Part shown: piece by piece, positions 9,341 through 17,070 of the stretch
Layout: every line of letters begins with the position of its first letter
Numbering within the stretch: the stretch's first letter is position 1
NCBI GenBank assembly: GCA_947626505.1
Contig: CANQSN010000005.1
Span: 1-64,000 of the forward strand
Direction of reading: 5' to 3'
Length of the DNA stretch: 64,000 bases
Source: an uncultured Lachnospiraceae bacterium
Lineage (GTDB): Bacteria; Bacillota; Clostridia; Lachnospirales; Lachnospiraceae
Program-made: the position numbers and the translations under genes
Notes under the pieces: model-generated
Databases searched by the model: none
The model's input: the letters and a program-made list of their open reading frames with translations, nothing else
Told to the model about the DNA's origin: nothing

Positions 9341-9571
9341 ATGACAGTAGAACAGGCAGTGAAGAAACATAAACTAACCGCACCTGATCCAGCAACTGCA
9401 GCGGCTAAGTGTAAAGAACTGAACGTTGATCAGGTTCTTTATATGAATGTAACTTCAAACAAGGTTGCTTACATTGTAAAGGATGTGTTAGGTACTTGGC
9501 TGTATACTGATGAGAAAAGTTTATACACCCGTACCTTTAAAGGTGTCAAGCGTACCCAGTTAAGCGGCTGA
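9341..9571 (+). CDS. Small conserved-looking hypothetical protein, 76 aa
   Basis: I do not recognise the family. The start at 9341 has a strong AAAGGGGG ribosome binding site; an earlier in-frame ATG at 9281 has none. The product, MTVEQAVKKHKLTAPDPATA onward, is soluble, with no signal peptide or membrane helix. It appears to be a small alpha/beta protein with an N-terminal helix and several beta strands (VLYMNVTSNKVAYIVKDV). The gene has its own consensus promoter and a terminator, so it is a free-standing expressed unit between two minus-strand genes. Confidence 0.75.
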   Translation: MTVEQAVKKHKLTAPDPATAAAKCKELNVDQVLYMNVTSNKVAYIVKDVLGTWLYTDEKSLYTRTFKGVKRTQLSG

Positions 9572-9625
9572 TACTGTATCTCCTTTTTCTGTATCTAATT
9601 TAACATTTGACTATGTAAGTGTAAA

Positions 9626-9646
9626 GGGTGTTTTTATAAAACACCC
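9626..9646 (+). terminator. Intrinsic terminator of the 76-aa protein gene
   Basis: GGGTGTTTT (9626-9634) pairs with AAAACACCC (9638-9646), followed by CTTTTATTTG. Confidence 0.8.
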
Positions 9647-9658
9647 CTTTTATTTGTC

Positions 9659-9691
9659 AAAAAATGGGGGACTATATTGTAAAAGTCCCCC
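9659..9691 (-). terminator. Intrinsic terminator of the SpoIID-like gene
   Basis: On the minus strand GGGGGACT (complement of 9684-9691) pairs with AGTCCCCC (complement of 9666-9673), followed by ATTTTTTG. Confidence 0.8.
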
Positions 9692-9702
9692 CCTCATTTT
9701 TA

Positions 9703-10998
9703 CTATACCAGCTCTGCAATCTTAGACACACCAACATATATGTTAGAAATTTTATACCATGTTGGATAATCTACTACTCCGGTAGTCGGCAAATCAAATA
9801 TTTTCTGAAATTGCCGAACTGCTTTTGCTGTATTTTCACCAAAAATGCCATCCACACTAATCTTTGAAATTGCAGGGTAAGCTTCTGCAATACGGTTTAA
9901 CTGCTCCTGCATTTGTCTGACCTTCTGACCTGCGCTTCCTATTGTCAAATCTTCTCCCGGCCACGAAGAAGGAATTCCTGCAATTTCTTCGGCAGAATTT
10001 ATATACATATTATCACCATAATAATATCTTAGAATCTCAATGGCGCTGTAGCCTTGGTCTCCAAGATATTTAGAGCCCCATTGCGTCATCCAGTTCGGAC
10101 ACGACACCTTATTTCCATCACAATACTGTGTAAGTATAGGCTGTGCTATATTAGGCCTCGACAAGTAATTGTTAAACAACTGATCAACCACACGATTTAT
10201 GGAATCGTACACTGTCTTGCCAAAAATCCATTTATGATCATATGCAGTAGAGCTTGTAATAGTAAAATTTTTCCCCTTTCCTCTATACCATTCAGTGTAT
10301 ACACGATTTAATGTAAATGACATAATAGCCAATACATTTGCCATAATCGTGCTCTCCGGCCATGTAGCATATATTTCACACGACGCCACATTTTTAATAT
10401 AATCTGCATACCTCACATAGTAATTTTCAGCGGTATTATCGGAAGGCGCGCCATCATGCACTACTACATATTCCGGAATCACCACCCGACTTAAAACAAT
10501 TTCACCAGTCTCCTCCACAGTTTTAACCTCTGCTTCAGGAATTTTATCAGGATAATCCCCAAATAGAGTATGAGGGCCAATTACAATACTCTCACTAAAC
10601 TCCTGATTCTGCTGGTTTGGAAGCATAACAATATTTTGCCTGCCAACTGTATTAGCAAGTACCTGTGCCCCTGATATAACCTGACTGTCATATCCTTCCC
10701 TTGATATTCTGATAGAATAGGTGGAGTATGGCTGTTCTGCACTAGGCTCCATACTATATTCAAATGGCGGAGTCTCCAGAGTAAATGGCTCAAGTTGACC
10801 ATTTGCATCAGTACGTCCTTCCTCAATCACAGTTTCAGGATCATCCGGATTGAACACCTGAACCAGCGCATTATCTATCGGAAGCTCTGCAATCTCCGAA
10901 TTAACCTGTATACCAAGCTCTCCGCTGCTCTCAGACTGTGTTGCAAATACCGTAGGCATGTTGGCCCTTAGTAACTCTTCATTTTCAAATTGTTCCAT
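9703..10998 (-). CDS. SpoIID-like domain protein with peptidoglycan-binding domain
   Basis: 431 aa in three parts. Residues 20-140 look like a carboxypeptidase-regulatory/beta-sandwich domain (IDNALVQVFNPDD, DANGQLEPFTLETPP). Residues 185-340 resemble the SpoIID/LytB fold: IKNVASCEIYATWPESTIMANVLAIMSFTLNRV, which contains the Glu expected for a lytic transglycosylase, then an HKWIFG / YDSINRVVDQLF region. Residues 350-431 are a PG_binding_1 domain (GSAGQKVRQMQEQLNRI, VDGIFGENTAKAVRQFQ). No signal peptide is seen, which fits proteins deposited inside the spore or mother cell. The likely role is spore cortex or coat peptidoglycan remodelling; the enzyme activity is inferred. Confidence 0.72.
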   Translation of the reverse strand: MEQFENEELLRANMPTVFATQSESSGELGIQVNSEIAELPIDNALVQVFNPDDPETVIEEGRTDANGQLEPFTLETPPFEYSMEPSAEQPYSTYSIRISREGYDSQVISGAQVLANTVGRQNIVMLPNQQNQEFSESIVIGPHTLFGDYPDKIPEAEVKTVEETGEIVLSRVVIPEYVVVHDGAPSDNTAENYYVRYADYIKNVASCEIYATWPESTIMANVLAIMSFTLNRVYTEWYRGKGKNFTITSSTAYDHKWIFGKTVYDSINRVVDQLFNNYLSRPNIAQPILTQYCDGNKVSCPNWMTQWGSKYLGDQGYSAIEILRYYYGDNMYINSAEEIAGIPSSWPGEDLTIGSAGQKVRQMQEQLNRIAEAYPAISKISVDGIFGENTAKAVRQFQKIFDLPTTGVVDYPTWYKISNIYVGVSKIAELV

Positions 10999-11119
10999 AA
11001 AAATTATATCTCCATAAAATTCAGTTATTTCTATTCTATGCAGTAAAACACCTGAATTTTACAAAGTAATAACAATACATAACAGTTTATTCTAAAATAA
11101 TTATATTAATATTCCATGT

Positions 11120-11605
11120 CTATACCAGTCTGTAATGATGTTTTTCCTCACCAAAAATAAACCATCTTATAAAGTCGTCAAGGAAAATGCACAACGGAGA
11201 TACCAAAAACCACAAATTACTATACGCCAGACAAACCTGCCCCAAAATATTATATGGCACGAGGGAATAATCCCAGACGTTTTCATGAAAAACTATATTT
11301 ACAATAACTCCTGTAACAAACTCCAATACTGTAATAACAATTCCTCCAATTACCATTTGCGACAAAATCGGCATATCCCTGTATTTTCCCTCATTTAGCC
11401 TGCCAATCACCAAAAATGCAAGACCTCCGCAAATAATCATGGAATAATGAGAAAACCCCCTATACACTACTTCAACAAAAAAATACAGCATTCCTCCAAA
11501 TAAAAAAAGAAACAAATTTTCCCCCATTTCCGCTGTAAAAAACGTTCTGCTTCTGACATTTTGCCGATATTCAGCCTCATTAATCTCACTTACCTGTTCT
11601 ACCAT
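11120..11605 (-). CDS. CmpB-type putative ABC-transporter membrane protein
   Basis: 161-aa integral membrane protein with about four hydrophobic helices (LFLFLFGGMLYFFVEVVY, YSMIICGGLAFLVIG, MVIGGIVITVLEFVTGVIV, NLWFLVSPLCIFLDDFI). Length, the GGMLYFFVEVVYRG block and the W-Y-L-YN-LGQVC segment fit the 'putative ABC-transporter type IV' (CmpB) family, which is common in Clostridia and of unknown substrate. The start at 11605 was chosen because GAGGTG precedes it; an upstream in-frame ATG lacks a site. No ATPase gene is adjacent, so a transport role is not supported by context. Confidence 0.7.
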   Translation of the reverse strand: MVEQVSEINEAEYRQNVRSRTFFTAEMGENLFLFLFGGMLYFFVEVVYRGFSHYSMIICGGLAFLVIGRLNEGKYRDMPILSQMVIGGIVITVLEFVTGVIVNIVFHENVWDYSLVPYNILGQVCLAYSNLWFLVSPLCIFLDDFIRWFIFGEEKHHYRLV

Positions 11606-11711
11606 ATCACACCTCACTATTACACTTTTTAGTAATAGCATGTGTAAAAAATTCCATATTATACATATTCATACAAATAAACTCGCTTATTTTACAAAGA
11701 GGCATTATATT

Positions 11712-11733
11712 CAAAACTCGCTTGCGAGTCTTG
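11712..11733 (-). repeat. Dispersed palindrome, possible terminator
   Basis: CAAAACTCGC (11712-11721), TT, GCGAGTCTTG (11724-11733): 10-bp stem with one mismatch. On the minus strand it follows the stop of the 111-aa gene by 14 bases and ends in GTTTTGAATAT, so it could terminate that gene. The sequence is nearly the same as the palindrome at 41941-41962. Confidence 0.6.
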
Positions 11734-11747
11734 GCGCTGATGTTAAT

Positions 11748-12083
11748 CTAATCATTGACGCGTCCGGTACAAGTTAATGCTATTATATCAGAAGTAAACA
11801 CATACAAGTGGCTAAAATGCTCCTTTATTCCTGAGGCGGTTAGTAGAGTCGCATTTTTAAGCAGTATAGCTTCCCCTGAACTTCCGGAAGCTTCATTAGC
11901 TTGTGTTTCAATTTTCCTCATAAATGTAATGGGCGCACTATCTGAATCTTTATTAGAAGAAAGTACTGCGGTTCCGGTTAACGTTCCTGCAGCAGTAATT
12001 ATGACTAACTCCTTAGTATCTATGGAAATAGTATTTGCGGTTGCAAATGTCATTGCGGTTTTGTAAGATACATTCTTATTCAT
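11748..12083 (-). CDS. Hypothetical protein, 111 aa
   Basis: Not recognised. The product is soluble and rich in Ser, Thr and Ala, beginning MNKNVSYKTAMTFATANTIS. It includes TKELVIITAAGTLTGTAVL and ends LYVFTSDIIALTCTGRVND, a pattern of short beta strands. There is no signal peptide or membrane helix. AAGGAG lies 6 bases before the ATG and a TTGCGT-17-TATAAT promoter lies upstream, so this strand is coding and the open frame on the opposite strand is a shadow. It stands alone between a CmpB-like gene and folA. Confidence 0.7.
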   Translation of the reverse strand: MNKNVSYKTAMTFATANTISIDTKELVIITAAGTLTGTAVLSSNKDSDSAPITFMRKIETQANEASGSSGEAILLKNATLLTASGIKEHFSHLYVFTSDIIALTCTGRVND

Positions 12084-12132
12084 AAAAATCTCCTTTATTA
12101 TGTACTCGGCTTAGAAAATGCCTGTAAAGAAA

Positions 12133-12161
12133 ATTATATATGAGTAAAATAAATAACGCAA
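12133..12161 (-). promoter_or_regulatory. Promoter of the 111-aa protein gene
   Basis: Minus strand TTGCGT (12156-12161), 17 bases, TATAAT (12133-12138); about 50 bases before the ATG. Confidence 0.6.
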
Positions 12162-12265
12162 TGTAAAATAACGTCGAAAAAGGTAGAATGATGTCGCTCT
12201 CCACTATTCAGCTTTAATAATTCGAAGTATTTTTGGAAATGTGCAACAACGCAATCATATTTCTG

Positions 12266-12763
12266 TTATTTCTTCTTAATGTATGTGCAAAATCTGAATG
12301 TTCCATCCTCATATTCCATCTCCTCGCCATACTTTTCAAGCTCCCACTCATCACTCTCATCAAGATTAGGAAAATATGTGTCCGCATCATACGATTTATT
12401 CATTCTGGTCACTAATGCCGTATCCACAAGACAAAGCATTTGGCGGTAAATGCTCTCACCGCCGATTACAAAAATCTCTTTATCTGCGCCTGCTCTTTCC
12501 TTAGCCAATGCCGCTGCCTCTTCTATGGAATGAACGACAAATACCCCTTCTCTTGAAAATGCAGTATCGTTTGTAATCACAATGTTATCCCGATTCTTTA
12601 ATGGTCTGCCTGCTGGAAAACTTTCCAAAGTCTTTCTTCCCATCACCACAACATTCCCGCTGGTAGTATTACGGAAAAATCTCATATCTTCTTTGTTATT
12701 AACCAGCAGACCTCCATTCTTCCCAATACCCCAATCTGCTGCTGCCGCCACAATAAGCTTCAT
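12266..12763 (-). CDS. folA: Dihydrofolate reductase
   Basis: NADPH-dependent reduction of dihydrofolate to tetrahydrofolate, regenerating the cofactor consumed by thymidylate synthase. 165 aa, usual size. Motifs are IVAAAADWGIGKNGGLL at the N-terminus, the acidic substrate residue in NKEDMRFFRNTT near 30, VVMGRKTLESFP near 40, and IFVIGGESIYRQML near 100. GGAGGG precedes the ATG. It lies 23 bases after thyA in the same operon, a common pairing. Confidence 0.95.
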   Translation of the reverse strand: MKLIVAAAADWGIGKNGGLLVNNKEDMRFFRNTTSGNVVVMGRKTLESFPAGRPLKNRDNIVITNDTAFSREGVFVVHSIEEAAALAKERAGADKEIFVIGGESIYRQMLCLVDTALVTRMNKSYDADTYFPNLDESDEWELEKYGEEMEYEDGTFRFCTYIKKK

Positions 12764-12786
12764 ATATCCCTCCTGATTATATTTCT

Positions 12787-13635
12787 TTACACCGCAACAG
12801 GAATATCCCGTATCTGTTCTCCTGCCTGATAATTCTCAATGGAAATATCATCTGTCGTAAATTGATAAAAATCCTTAACTCCCGGATTCAAGGAAAAGGT
12901 TGGCGCTGGATAGGTCGGCCTTTTTATCAATTCTTTAATAATTGGAATATGCCTATCGTAAATGTGAGCGTCTGCAATTACATGCAGCAGCGCCCCCGGT
13001 TTCATATCGCACACCTGCGCCAGCATATGAACCAGTACTGCATACTGCACAACATTCCAGTTGTTGGCAGTCAAAACATCCTGACTGCGCTGATTAAGCA
13101 CTGCATTCAAGGTTAATTTATCCTCATTTGACTCCTTAGTAACATTAAAGGTAACACTATATGCACAAGGATATAAATTCATTGCATGTAAATCCTGATG
13201 AACATAAATATTTGTCATAATTCTTCTACTATAGGGATTATTCTTCAAATCATAAATCACCCTGTCCACTTGGTCCATCATACCCTCCTTATACTTATGT
13301 TTAACGGAGAGCTGATAACCGTAAGCCTTTCCAATAGAACCATCCTCATCCGCCCATGCGTCCCAAATATGGCTCTTCAAATCATTTACATTATTAGATT
13401 TTTTCTGCCAAATCCATAAGAGTTCATCCACAGCCGATTTTACGTATGTTTTCCGAAGCGTAAGCGCAGGAAATTCCTTTGACAAATCATATCTGTTGAC
13501 TACGCCAAACTGCTTAACTGTATAGGCGCTGGCGCCATCTTCCCAATGAGGTCTGACCTTCTCTCCCTCTGTGCTGTAACCGTTATCAAGAATATCCTGA
13601 CACATCTTAATAAATAAATCATCTGCGTAACTCAT
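12787..13635 (-). CDS. thyA: Thymidylate synthase (divergent active-site signature)
   Basis: Methylates dUMP to dTMP with methylene-tetrahydrofolate. Recognisable blocks: FPALTLRKTYVKSAVDELLW, IWDAWADEDGSIGKAYGYQL, NPYSRRIMTN (phosphate Arg pair) and C-terminal IPVAV. The catalytic cysteine region reads YPCAYSVTFNV rather than the usual PCH-x-x-x-QF, and the nucleotide-binding segment reads QRSQDVLTANNWN rather than QRS-D-x-x-LGxPFN. This is a divergent subgroup. The start at 13635 (282 aa) has GGGAGG 5 bases upstream and overlaps the nudix gene end by 17 bases. folA follows, supporting a true dTMP role. Confidence 0.88.
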   Translation of the reverse strand: MSYADDLFIKMCQDILDNGYSTEGEKVRPHWEDGASAYTVKQFGVVNRYDLSKEFPALTLRKTYVKSAVDELLWIWQKKSNNVNDLKSHIWDAWADEDGSIGKAYGYQLSVKHKYKEGMMDQVDRVIYDLKNNPYSRRIMTNIYVHQDLHAMNLYPCAYSVTFNVTKESNEDKLTLNAVLNQRSQDVLTANNWNVVQYAVLVHMLAQVCDMKPGALLHVIADAHIYDRHIPIIKELIKRPTYPAPTFSLNPGVKDFYQFTTDDISIENYQAGEQIRDIPVAV

Positions 13636-14173
13636 TATTTCCTCCCTTTTCCAGCCACAACCGATACTTGTGCAGCAGCGCAATCCCATACACATTACAA
13701 AAACTGCCTTTCTCAATCATCTGCTCCCACTCGTCAAATGTCACCAATACATTTTCAATAAATTCTGTTTCCTCACGCTTTGGCTCTTTATAATCAAATG
13801 CATTTCCTGCAAAAAAATGCATTCTCTCATTACTGGTGCCTGAAACCGGATACAAAGCTCCCAAATAAACAAGTTTTGAAGGCTCAACTACAAAGCCGGT
13901 CTCCTCCCTAAGCTCACGTACCGCCGCTGCTTCCGGACTTTCGTAAGCCTCGACGCCTCCTGCCGCCACCTCCAAAAGCCACTTGTCAACGCTATGCCGA
14001 TACTGCCTTATCAAACCGGCCTTACCTTGCCATATAGGAAGCACTGCCACACTTTCATTAACTCTTGTATAAGAATATGGATACTCCTTTTCACCGATAC
14101 TGATAGTATCCATACATATCTCAAATCTTCCAATATGACAGCTCTTTGAATGCACTACCTTATAAGGACGCAT
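13619..14173 (-). CDS. NUDIX hydrolase, ADP-ribose pyrophosphatase-like
   Basis: 184 aa. A complete Nudix box (G-x5-E-x7-REL-x-EET-GF) spans about residues 75-98, within the segment GVEAYESPEAAAVRELREE. The upstream beta-rich part (VAVLPIWQGKAGLIRQYRHSVDKWLLEVAAGG) and the LGALYPVSGTSNERMHFF segment resemble the NudF/ADP-ribose pyrophosphatase subgroup. The substrate is not certain from sequence. AAGGAGG precedes the ATG. It is the first gene of the nudix-thyA-folA operon and overlaps thyA, suggesting coupled translation. Confidence 0.88.
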   Translation of the reverse strand: MRPYKVVHSKSCHIGRFEICMDTISIGEKEYPYSYTRVNESVAVLPIWQGKAGLIRQYRHSVDKWLLEVAAGGVEAYESPEAAAVRELREETGFVVEPSKLVYLGALYPVSGTSNERMHFFAGNAFDYKEPKREETEFIENVLVTFDEWEQMIEKGSFCNVYGIALLHKYRLWLEKGGNNELRR

Positions 14174-14258
14174 CCTCTACCTCCTTGTCCAATAAACACC
14201 TTATAGAACGCTGTTATGTGAACTACCCGCCGCCTAAAGCCAACGGACTTATATATCC

Positions 14259-14438
14259 TTACTTCAAATATCCGTCCGCCATAGCCTGATACAACTCCTG
14301 AATCATGCCTTCATTTTTCTGGGCAATCTTACGAAGTTGTATAATTTCCTTCTCCAAGCTATCAATCCGTTCCAAAATAGGCTTAGTTGTACTCTCCAAA
14401 GTATCCACCATTGCAATTAAAATTTCTTCCTGATTCAT
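14259..14438 (-). CDS. Small coiled-coil hypothetical protein, 59 aa
   Basis: Begins MNQEEILIAMVDTLES and is almost wholly helical, with heptad-like hydrophobics in ILERIDSLEKEIIQLRKIA. It ends with AMADGYLK. No domain recognised. The ATG at 14438 has GAGAGGG about 10 bases upstream; an ATG seven codons earlier has no site. It lies upstream of the nudix operon with an 85-base gap. Possibly a small oligomerising regulator, but nothing in the sequence shows function. Confidence 0.6.
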   Translation of the reverse strand: MNQEEILIAMVDTLESTTKPILERIDSLEKEIIQLRKIAQKNEGMIQELYQAMADGYLK

Positions 14439-14571
14439 ATGTATCTTACCCTCTCTCATTTTATGTTTATATAGTATACCACTATTTTCGTAAAAATGAA
14501 ACCTGACAATAGCTTAACTTTACAGTTATCATCTTCCTGATATAAAAAAATTCGGTTTTTCCTTTTATCAC

Positions 14572-14600
14572 TTGACTTTACTCAATGTTTTTGCTACAAT
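14572..14600 (+). promoter_or_regulatory. Promoter of tRNA-Arg(ACG)
   Basis: TTGACT (14572-14577), 17-base spacer, TACAAT (14595-14600), 45 bases before the mature tRNA 5' end. Confidence 0.75.
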
Positions 14601-14645
14601 ACTAAACGTTGAATGAACATGCTTTATATTTATTTCATTCATTAT

Positions 14646-14719
14646 GTGTGTGTAGCTCAGCTGGATAGAGCACTTGGCTACGGACCAAGGTGTCGGGGGT
14701 TCGAATCCTCTCACGCACG
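14646..14719 (+). tRNA. tRNA-Arg(ACG)
   Basis: 74-base cloverleaf. Acceptor GTGTGTG pairs with CACGCAC. Anticodon stem CTTGG/CCAAG encloses loop CTACGGA with anticodon ACG. The T-arm has GTTCGAATC. CCA is not encoded. The ACG wobble base needs TadA deamination to read CGN codons. Confidence 0.96.
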
Positions 14720-14732
14720 TTATTTTAATAAA

Positions 14733-14766
14733 GTGGAAACCTAATTCTAAGGTTTCCGCTTTTTTA
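14733..14766 (+). terminator. Terminator of tRNA-Arg(ACG)
   Basis: GTGGAAACCT (14733-14742) pairs with AGGTTTCCGC (14750-14759), followed by seven T. Confidence 0.9.
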
Positions 14767-14829
14767 TTTATCCCCTCATCAAAACCCACATTTTTTCACT
14801 TATCTTATCATTCCAAATACCTAAAAACC

Positions 14830-15504
14830 TTATTGTGGAACTACAACTTCATTATGATAAAACACTTTAAACTCCTCGGTTCTGTCACAACACAAAGAGC
14901 AGGTATACTCCTTTTTCACATCAATAAAATGCTCTATAAGCTCTTCTTTTCCTATAATATCGCCACTATCTATTACGGTTTCAAAAGAATCAAGCGGTTT
15001 TTTAAGACCTTCGCCCGTATATTTTATATATGCCTCCTTCATAGTCCAGCACCTAGCCAAAAGAGGCTTTTTATTCCCCTTATAACTCTCAATATACTCC
15101 CACTCATTCGCATGGAAAAAACGTTTTGCTACCTTCTCGGTACATGTATCTGTAAGCTCCACATCCACTCCCATAGCGGTATCGCCAACAGCTATAACTA
15201 CCATATTACCTGAGTGTGACATATTAAAAAAAATATCCTGCCTTCCATTTAAGACTGGCTTTCCATTTTCTTCTACAATAAATTCCATAGCTTCTATAGG
15301 GTTAGCCATCTGTACTGCATATTCCCTAAGCGTTCTCTCCAACAAATAACCGGCCAGCAGTCTTTTATTGCTCTTATCCTTAAGCGTAATCTTATCAACC
15401 GTCTGTTTCCTGCTAATGCAAACCAGCGACAACATACGTTGCCGCTGGTTCTCATCAAATACTTTCATTGTTCTCTCAATATCATATACGTGAACATAAA
15501 TCAA
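14830..15504 (-). CDS. 4'-phosphopantetheinyl transferase, Sfp type
   Basis: Transfers phosphopantetheine from CoA to the serine of a carrier protein. The 224 aa are typical of the Sfp/EntD class, not the short AcpS class. Motifs: FFNMSHSGN (92-100), the metal-binding GVDVE (Asp114, Glu116), and WTMKEAYIKYTGEGL (Trp153, Lys156, Glu157). It starts at a TTG immediately after the stop codon of the upstream gene, with GAGGG 7 bases before it, so translation is probably coupled. The operon also encodes a lone carrier protein, which is its obvious substrate. Primary fatty-acid ACP is usually served by AcpS, so this enzyme points to a secondary or special pathway. Confidence 0.92.
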   Translation of the reverse strand: MIYVHVYDIERTMKVFDENQRQRMLSLVCISRKQTVDKITLKDKSNKRLLAGYLLERTLREYAVQMANPIEAMEFIVEENGKPVLNGRQDIFFNMSHSGNMVVIAVGDTAMGVDVELTDTCTEKVAKRFFHANEWEYIESYKGNKKPLLARCWTMKEAYIKYTGEGLKKPLDSFETVIDSGDIIGKEELIEHFIDVKKEYTCSLCCDRTEEFKVFYHNEVVVPQ

Positions 15505-16560
15505 TTATCTGCCCTCTAATTCTGCAAGCACCTTATTAAGAATCTCCACTTCCTTTTTCTTAGCGTTCTCAAAGTATCCCTTAAAACGCTCCTTGTACTC
15601 TGTCTGTCCGGAAATAGAAATACGAATAAGCAGGTTACGTGCAGCCAATATATTCTCCATAACCTCATTGCCATACTCTTCAACCATTGCCTGATTATCC
15701 TTTAAAAGGCCATGTTCCATCATATACTTAATACGGTTATACATAAGTACCTTATGGTCATACATAATATGTATAGCTCTAATATCAAAATCGCCTGTAT
15801 CAACCTGTTTCATGGTCTGCTCATAAACAGTATCATAAACGTCAAGACCAAAAATTGTATCATCAAAACGATTCCTCATCATACGAAAATGGTCCTTAGT
15901 ATCCAAGCACTCCAAATATTCATGCAGAGTTCTTGTAATAAGCTTAACATCCAGCTCATAATATGGAGTCTCATTATTCTTCCAGATAACATAAAGACCG
16001 CGGACTCCCTTATAATCATCCTTAAACATATGGTCGTCCTTAGGCGCAATCACATTATATCCACGTTCAACCTCATCAAAAGTAACTGTGGTATGGGCAT
16101 ACTTTTCATTAAATGTAAAGTCGCCTACATTGAAAATCTTCTTCTCCTTATCATAACCGTAAATAAACAGCTCATGCGGGAATTTGTAATCAAGCTCAAC
16201 ATCACAAATAATCTTAGCTTCATCAAAAACTCCATATACATATCCGCCCATATCAATAGTCTTAATAATGAAATCCAATACATCTCCGCCGCAATAACTG
16301 TCAATCTGTCCTTTAGTCATTAAAGACGTAATAATATACGGACACTCCTTCAAGGAAGAACTTCCGGGCATAATATCTGTAAACAGCATATCATCTCCGG
16401 TAAAAATCTCCGTAATATGATAGCAACGCAGTTGGATATAATTACTAAATACCCATTTTTTAAAGTTCTCATCATCCCCTAAAATTGAAAATAGTGTGGC
16501 ATGCCACTGCCAAGAAGTAATCTTCGGATACTTAACCGGTAAAATCTTTCTATCTGCCAT
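15505..16560 (-). CDS. BtrH/C39-peptidase-like protein linked to a carrier protein
   Basis: 351 aa, cytoplasmic, no signal peptide. The pattern in residues 1-150 (a Cys in YIQLRCYHITEIF, Cys46; then FPHELFIYGYDKEKKIFNVGDF with His129 and Asp137, and FDEVERGY) resembles BtrH N-terminal / C39-like papain-fold proteins found beside carrier proteins in NRPS and aminoglycoside clusters. In butirosin synthesis BtrH moves an acyl group from its carrier protein to an amine. Residues 200-350 are helical and do not match anything I know. It lies between the carrier protein (15 bases) and the PPTase (adjacent). An acyl-transfer or hydrolase role on the carrier-bound group is inferred; substrate unknown. 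Confidence 0.6.
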   Translation of the reverse strand: MADRKILPVKYPKITSWQWHATLFSILGDDENFKKWVFSNYIQLRCYHITEIFTGDDMLFTDIMPGSSSLKECPYIITSLMTKGQIDSYCGGDVLDFIIKTIDMGGYVYGVFDEAKIICDVELDYKFPHELFIYGYDKEKKIFNVGDFTFNEKYAHTTVTFDEVERGYNVIAPKDDHMFKDDYKGVRGLYVIWKNNETPYYELDVKLITRTLHEYLECLDTKDHFRMMRNRFDDTIFGLDVYDTVYEQTMKQVDTGDFDIRAIHIMYDHKVLMYNRIKYMMEHGLLKDNQAMVEEYGNEVMENILAARNLLIRISISGQTEYKERFKGYFENAKKKEVEILNKVLAELEGR

Positions 16561-16575
16561 AATCTATGTAACCTC

Positions 16576-16830
16576 CTATTCATTCACCTTACTGTCAATC
16601 TTATCAATCACATCTTCAAAGCTTTGATACTTCGACAATGCCAGTTCCCTGTCGTCAAACTGAACATTGAACGTCTCCTCAGCCGCCACCAGTAATTGAA
16701 TCAACTGAATTGAATTAACATCATAATTTTCCACAAAATTAGCTGTTACATCCACTGAATCCGCATCCAATTCTGTAAGATTATCGCTGATTACTTCTAC
16801 AAATTTATCCTTAATTTCTTGTTTTTGCAT
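16576..16830 (-). CDS. Stand-alone acyl/peptidyl carrier protein
   Basis: 84-aa acidic helical protein. The predicted phosphopantetheine serine is Ser40 in YDVNSIQLIQLL, where an Asn replaces the common Asp of the D-S-L motif. The N-terminal helix and the FDDRELALSKYQSFEDVIDKI C-terminal half fit a carrier fold. GGAGGAG precedes the ATG. It is the first gene of a three-gene unit with a BtrH-like protein and an Sfp-type PPTase, and has its own promoter. No ketosynthase, fab gene or adenylation domain is adjacent, so it is not an obvious fatty-acid ACP; the enzyme that loads it must be encoded elsewhere. Confidence 0.9.
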   Translation of the reverse strand: MQKQEIKDKFVEVISDNLTELDADSVDVTANFVENYDVNSIQLIQLLVAAEETFNVQFDDRELALSKYQSFEDVIDKIDSKVNE

Positions 16831-16865
16831 TTTACTCCTCCATCCATTATCATTTACACAATAAC

Positions 16866-16923
16866 ATAGGCTTTACAGCCTATAACACTACTGCAGCCTT
16901 AAAAATAAATCCGCTCAGGCTGC
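16866..16923 (-). promoter_or_regulatory. Structured 5' leader of the carrier-protein operon
   Basis: Two hairpins precede the carrier gene. The first has GCAGCCT/AGGCTGC arms at 16893-16899 and 16917-16923, with a 17-base loop. The second is a 7-bp stem with ATAGGCT/AGCCTAT arms (16866-16872 and 16877-16883). The arms share AGGCT/AGCCT, so alternative pairings between them are possible. No known riboswitch was recognised. Confidence 0.4.
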
Positions 16924-16974
16924 TTATATGGTTGCATTGAACCTTACATTAACGTCCGCACAACCAACATATTA

Positions 16975-17003
16975 ATTTTAATACAAAATGCATATTTCTT
17001 CAA
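16975..17003 (-). promoter_or_regulatory. Promoter of the carrier-protein operon
   Basis: Minus strand TTGAAG (16998-17003), 17-base spacer, TAAAAT (16975-16980). The leader is about 138 bases. Confidence 0.55.
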
Positions 17004-17070
17004 TAGATATTTAACTTTTTTTGTTAATTTTACCAAATAAATACTACTATAAATAATAACGCTAATATTA

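Noticed and set aside
11755..12066. Plus-strand open frame opposite the 111-aa gene
   Set aside because: The minus-strand gene has an AAGGAG site and a TATAAT promoter; the plus frame has no ribosome binding site.
14674..15213. Plus-strand open frame starting inside tRNA-Arg
   Set aside because: It begins within the tRNA and lies opposite the PPTase gene; no ribosome binding site.
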